Source: Monomorium pharaonis
Taxonomy: Eukaryota; Arthropoda; Insecta; Hymenoptera; Formicidae
Assembly (NCBI RefSeq): GCF_013373865.1
Contig: NC_050468.1
Span: 10,292,510-10,356,509 of the forward strand
Reading direction: 5' to 3'
Length of the DNA stretch: 64,000 nucleotides
Made by a program: the position numbers and the translations under genes. Below are positions 63,457-64,000 of this stretch, piece by piece; position 1 is the stretch's first letter, and every line of letters starts with the position of its first letter. The notes beneath the pieces are model-generated. The model was not told the origin of the DNA. It saw nothing but the letters and a program-made list of their open reading frames with translations, and did not search any database.

Positions 63457-64000
63457 CTAAGGCTACACGTCAAGTGCTAATCGAATATCGACAGATCTAT
63501 TTATTTGAACGTAATTCTCATATCGTTCGGGACGCGTACAATATGTTTCTATAAAGTTTAGGTGATATAATTAATAAAAACATTTTTTAAACAATTGTTT
63601 TGCCCAAAAAACATGAATTTTTAAGGTTGGACGTAAAGTGCTATTCGAATATCGACAGATCTATTTATTTTAACGTAATTCTCATATAGTTCGGGACGCG
63701 TACAATATGTTTCTATAAAGTTTAGGTGATATAATTAATTAGAACATTTTTTAAACAATTATTTTGCCCGGAAAACTTGAATTTCTAAGGCTATACGTCA
63801 AGTGCTAATCGAATATCGACAGATCTATTTATTTGAACGTAATTCTCATATAGTTCGGGACGCGTACAATATGTTTCTATAGAGTTCAGGTGATATAATT
63901 AATAAAAACATTTTTTAAACAATTATTTTGCCCGAAAAACTTGAATTTCTAAGGCTACACGTCAAGTGCTAATCGAATATCGACAGATCTTTTTATTTGA

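Larger units (their letters stand above)
53961..64000 (+). repeat. 164-bp satellite DNA array (continues past window end)
   Basis: The ACGCGTAC phase mark recurs at 54,022, 54,186, 54,349, 54,513, 54,677, 54,841 and 55,005, and so on to 63,861. That is 61 marks, all 164 bp apart apart from one 163-bp step. From 54,349 to 63,861 the net length is exactly 58 x 164, so indels are essentially absent. The monomer is about 70 percent AT with an AT-rich half (AACATTTTTTAAACAATTAT) and a CpG-containing half (TTCGGGACGCGTACAATATG). The first few monomers are most diverged. No open frame crosses a unit. Function is likely structural (pericentromere or centromere), which is inference. Confidence 0.97.

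Noticed and set aside
53961..64000. CRISPR-like array
   Set aside because: There are no unique spacers. The repeats are contiguous 164-bp monomers in eukaryotic-style DNA, so this is satellite DNA.

Overview
The window looks like nuclear DNA from an insect, most likely a hymenopteran and plausibly an ant. That is inference from style: CpG is not depleted, GC-rich blocks full of CGCG alternate sharply with AT-rich blocks, (GA)n/(CT)n microsatellites are very dense, MITE-like foldback elements are scattered throughout, and a long satellite array fills the right end. There is nothing bacterial here: no operons, no ribosome binding sites, no dense coding. I support no complete protein-coding gene, tRNA, rRNA or CRISPR array. 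The longest open frames (up to about 208 codons) lie over microsatellites or GC-rich DNA that is open in several frames at once.

Layout. Positions 1-41,770 are intergenic or intronic DNA: GC-rich blocks (about 1.75-2.3, 9.7-10.1, 11.85-14.3, 16.9-18.4, 25.3-27.1, 33.1-34.3, 38.15-38.56, 40.1-41.5 kb) alternate with AT-rich blocks. Within it are long GA/CT tracts, a (CGT)19 tract, (GT)n(GC)n tracts, a 150-bp MITE with 47-nt arms (7,242-7,391), and two copies of one dispersed repeat in opposite orientation (4,000-4,310 and 32,660-32,925). At 36,236-36,247 there is a textbook-looking 12-nt microexon candidate with branch point, pyrimidine tract, AG and GTGAGT. If it is real, much of this DNA is intron of a plus-strand gene. 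The GC-rich block at 11.85-14.3 kb is the best place to look for a first exon.

Positions 41.8-47.6 kb hold a TA-flanked mariner-type MITE (41,779-42,033) and four members of an AT-rich foldback family rich in CACTGA/TCAGTG. Positions 51.5-53.1 kb hold two direct copies of a MITE with ACAAGGGAACC termini. They flank a 70-bp minisatellite whose unit is itself an imperfect hairpin.

The main discovery is the right end. From about 53.96 kb to the window edge lies a satellite array of 164-bp monomers (61 recognisable phase points), with decayed relatives of the monomer further left to about 53.58 kb. It is organised into higher-order repeats: a 14-monomer unit of 2,296 bp is present twice in tandem (from 56,035 and from 58,331), and I found no mismatch between the copies by eye. 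A third, partial copy lies 19 monomers further on. Two monomer classes are interspersed, the left edge is progressively decayed, and each monomer has a CENP-B-box-like 15-mer matching 7 of 9 essential positions. This is the pattern of a recently homogenised pericentromeric or centromeric satellite meeting euchromatin.
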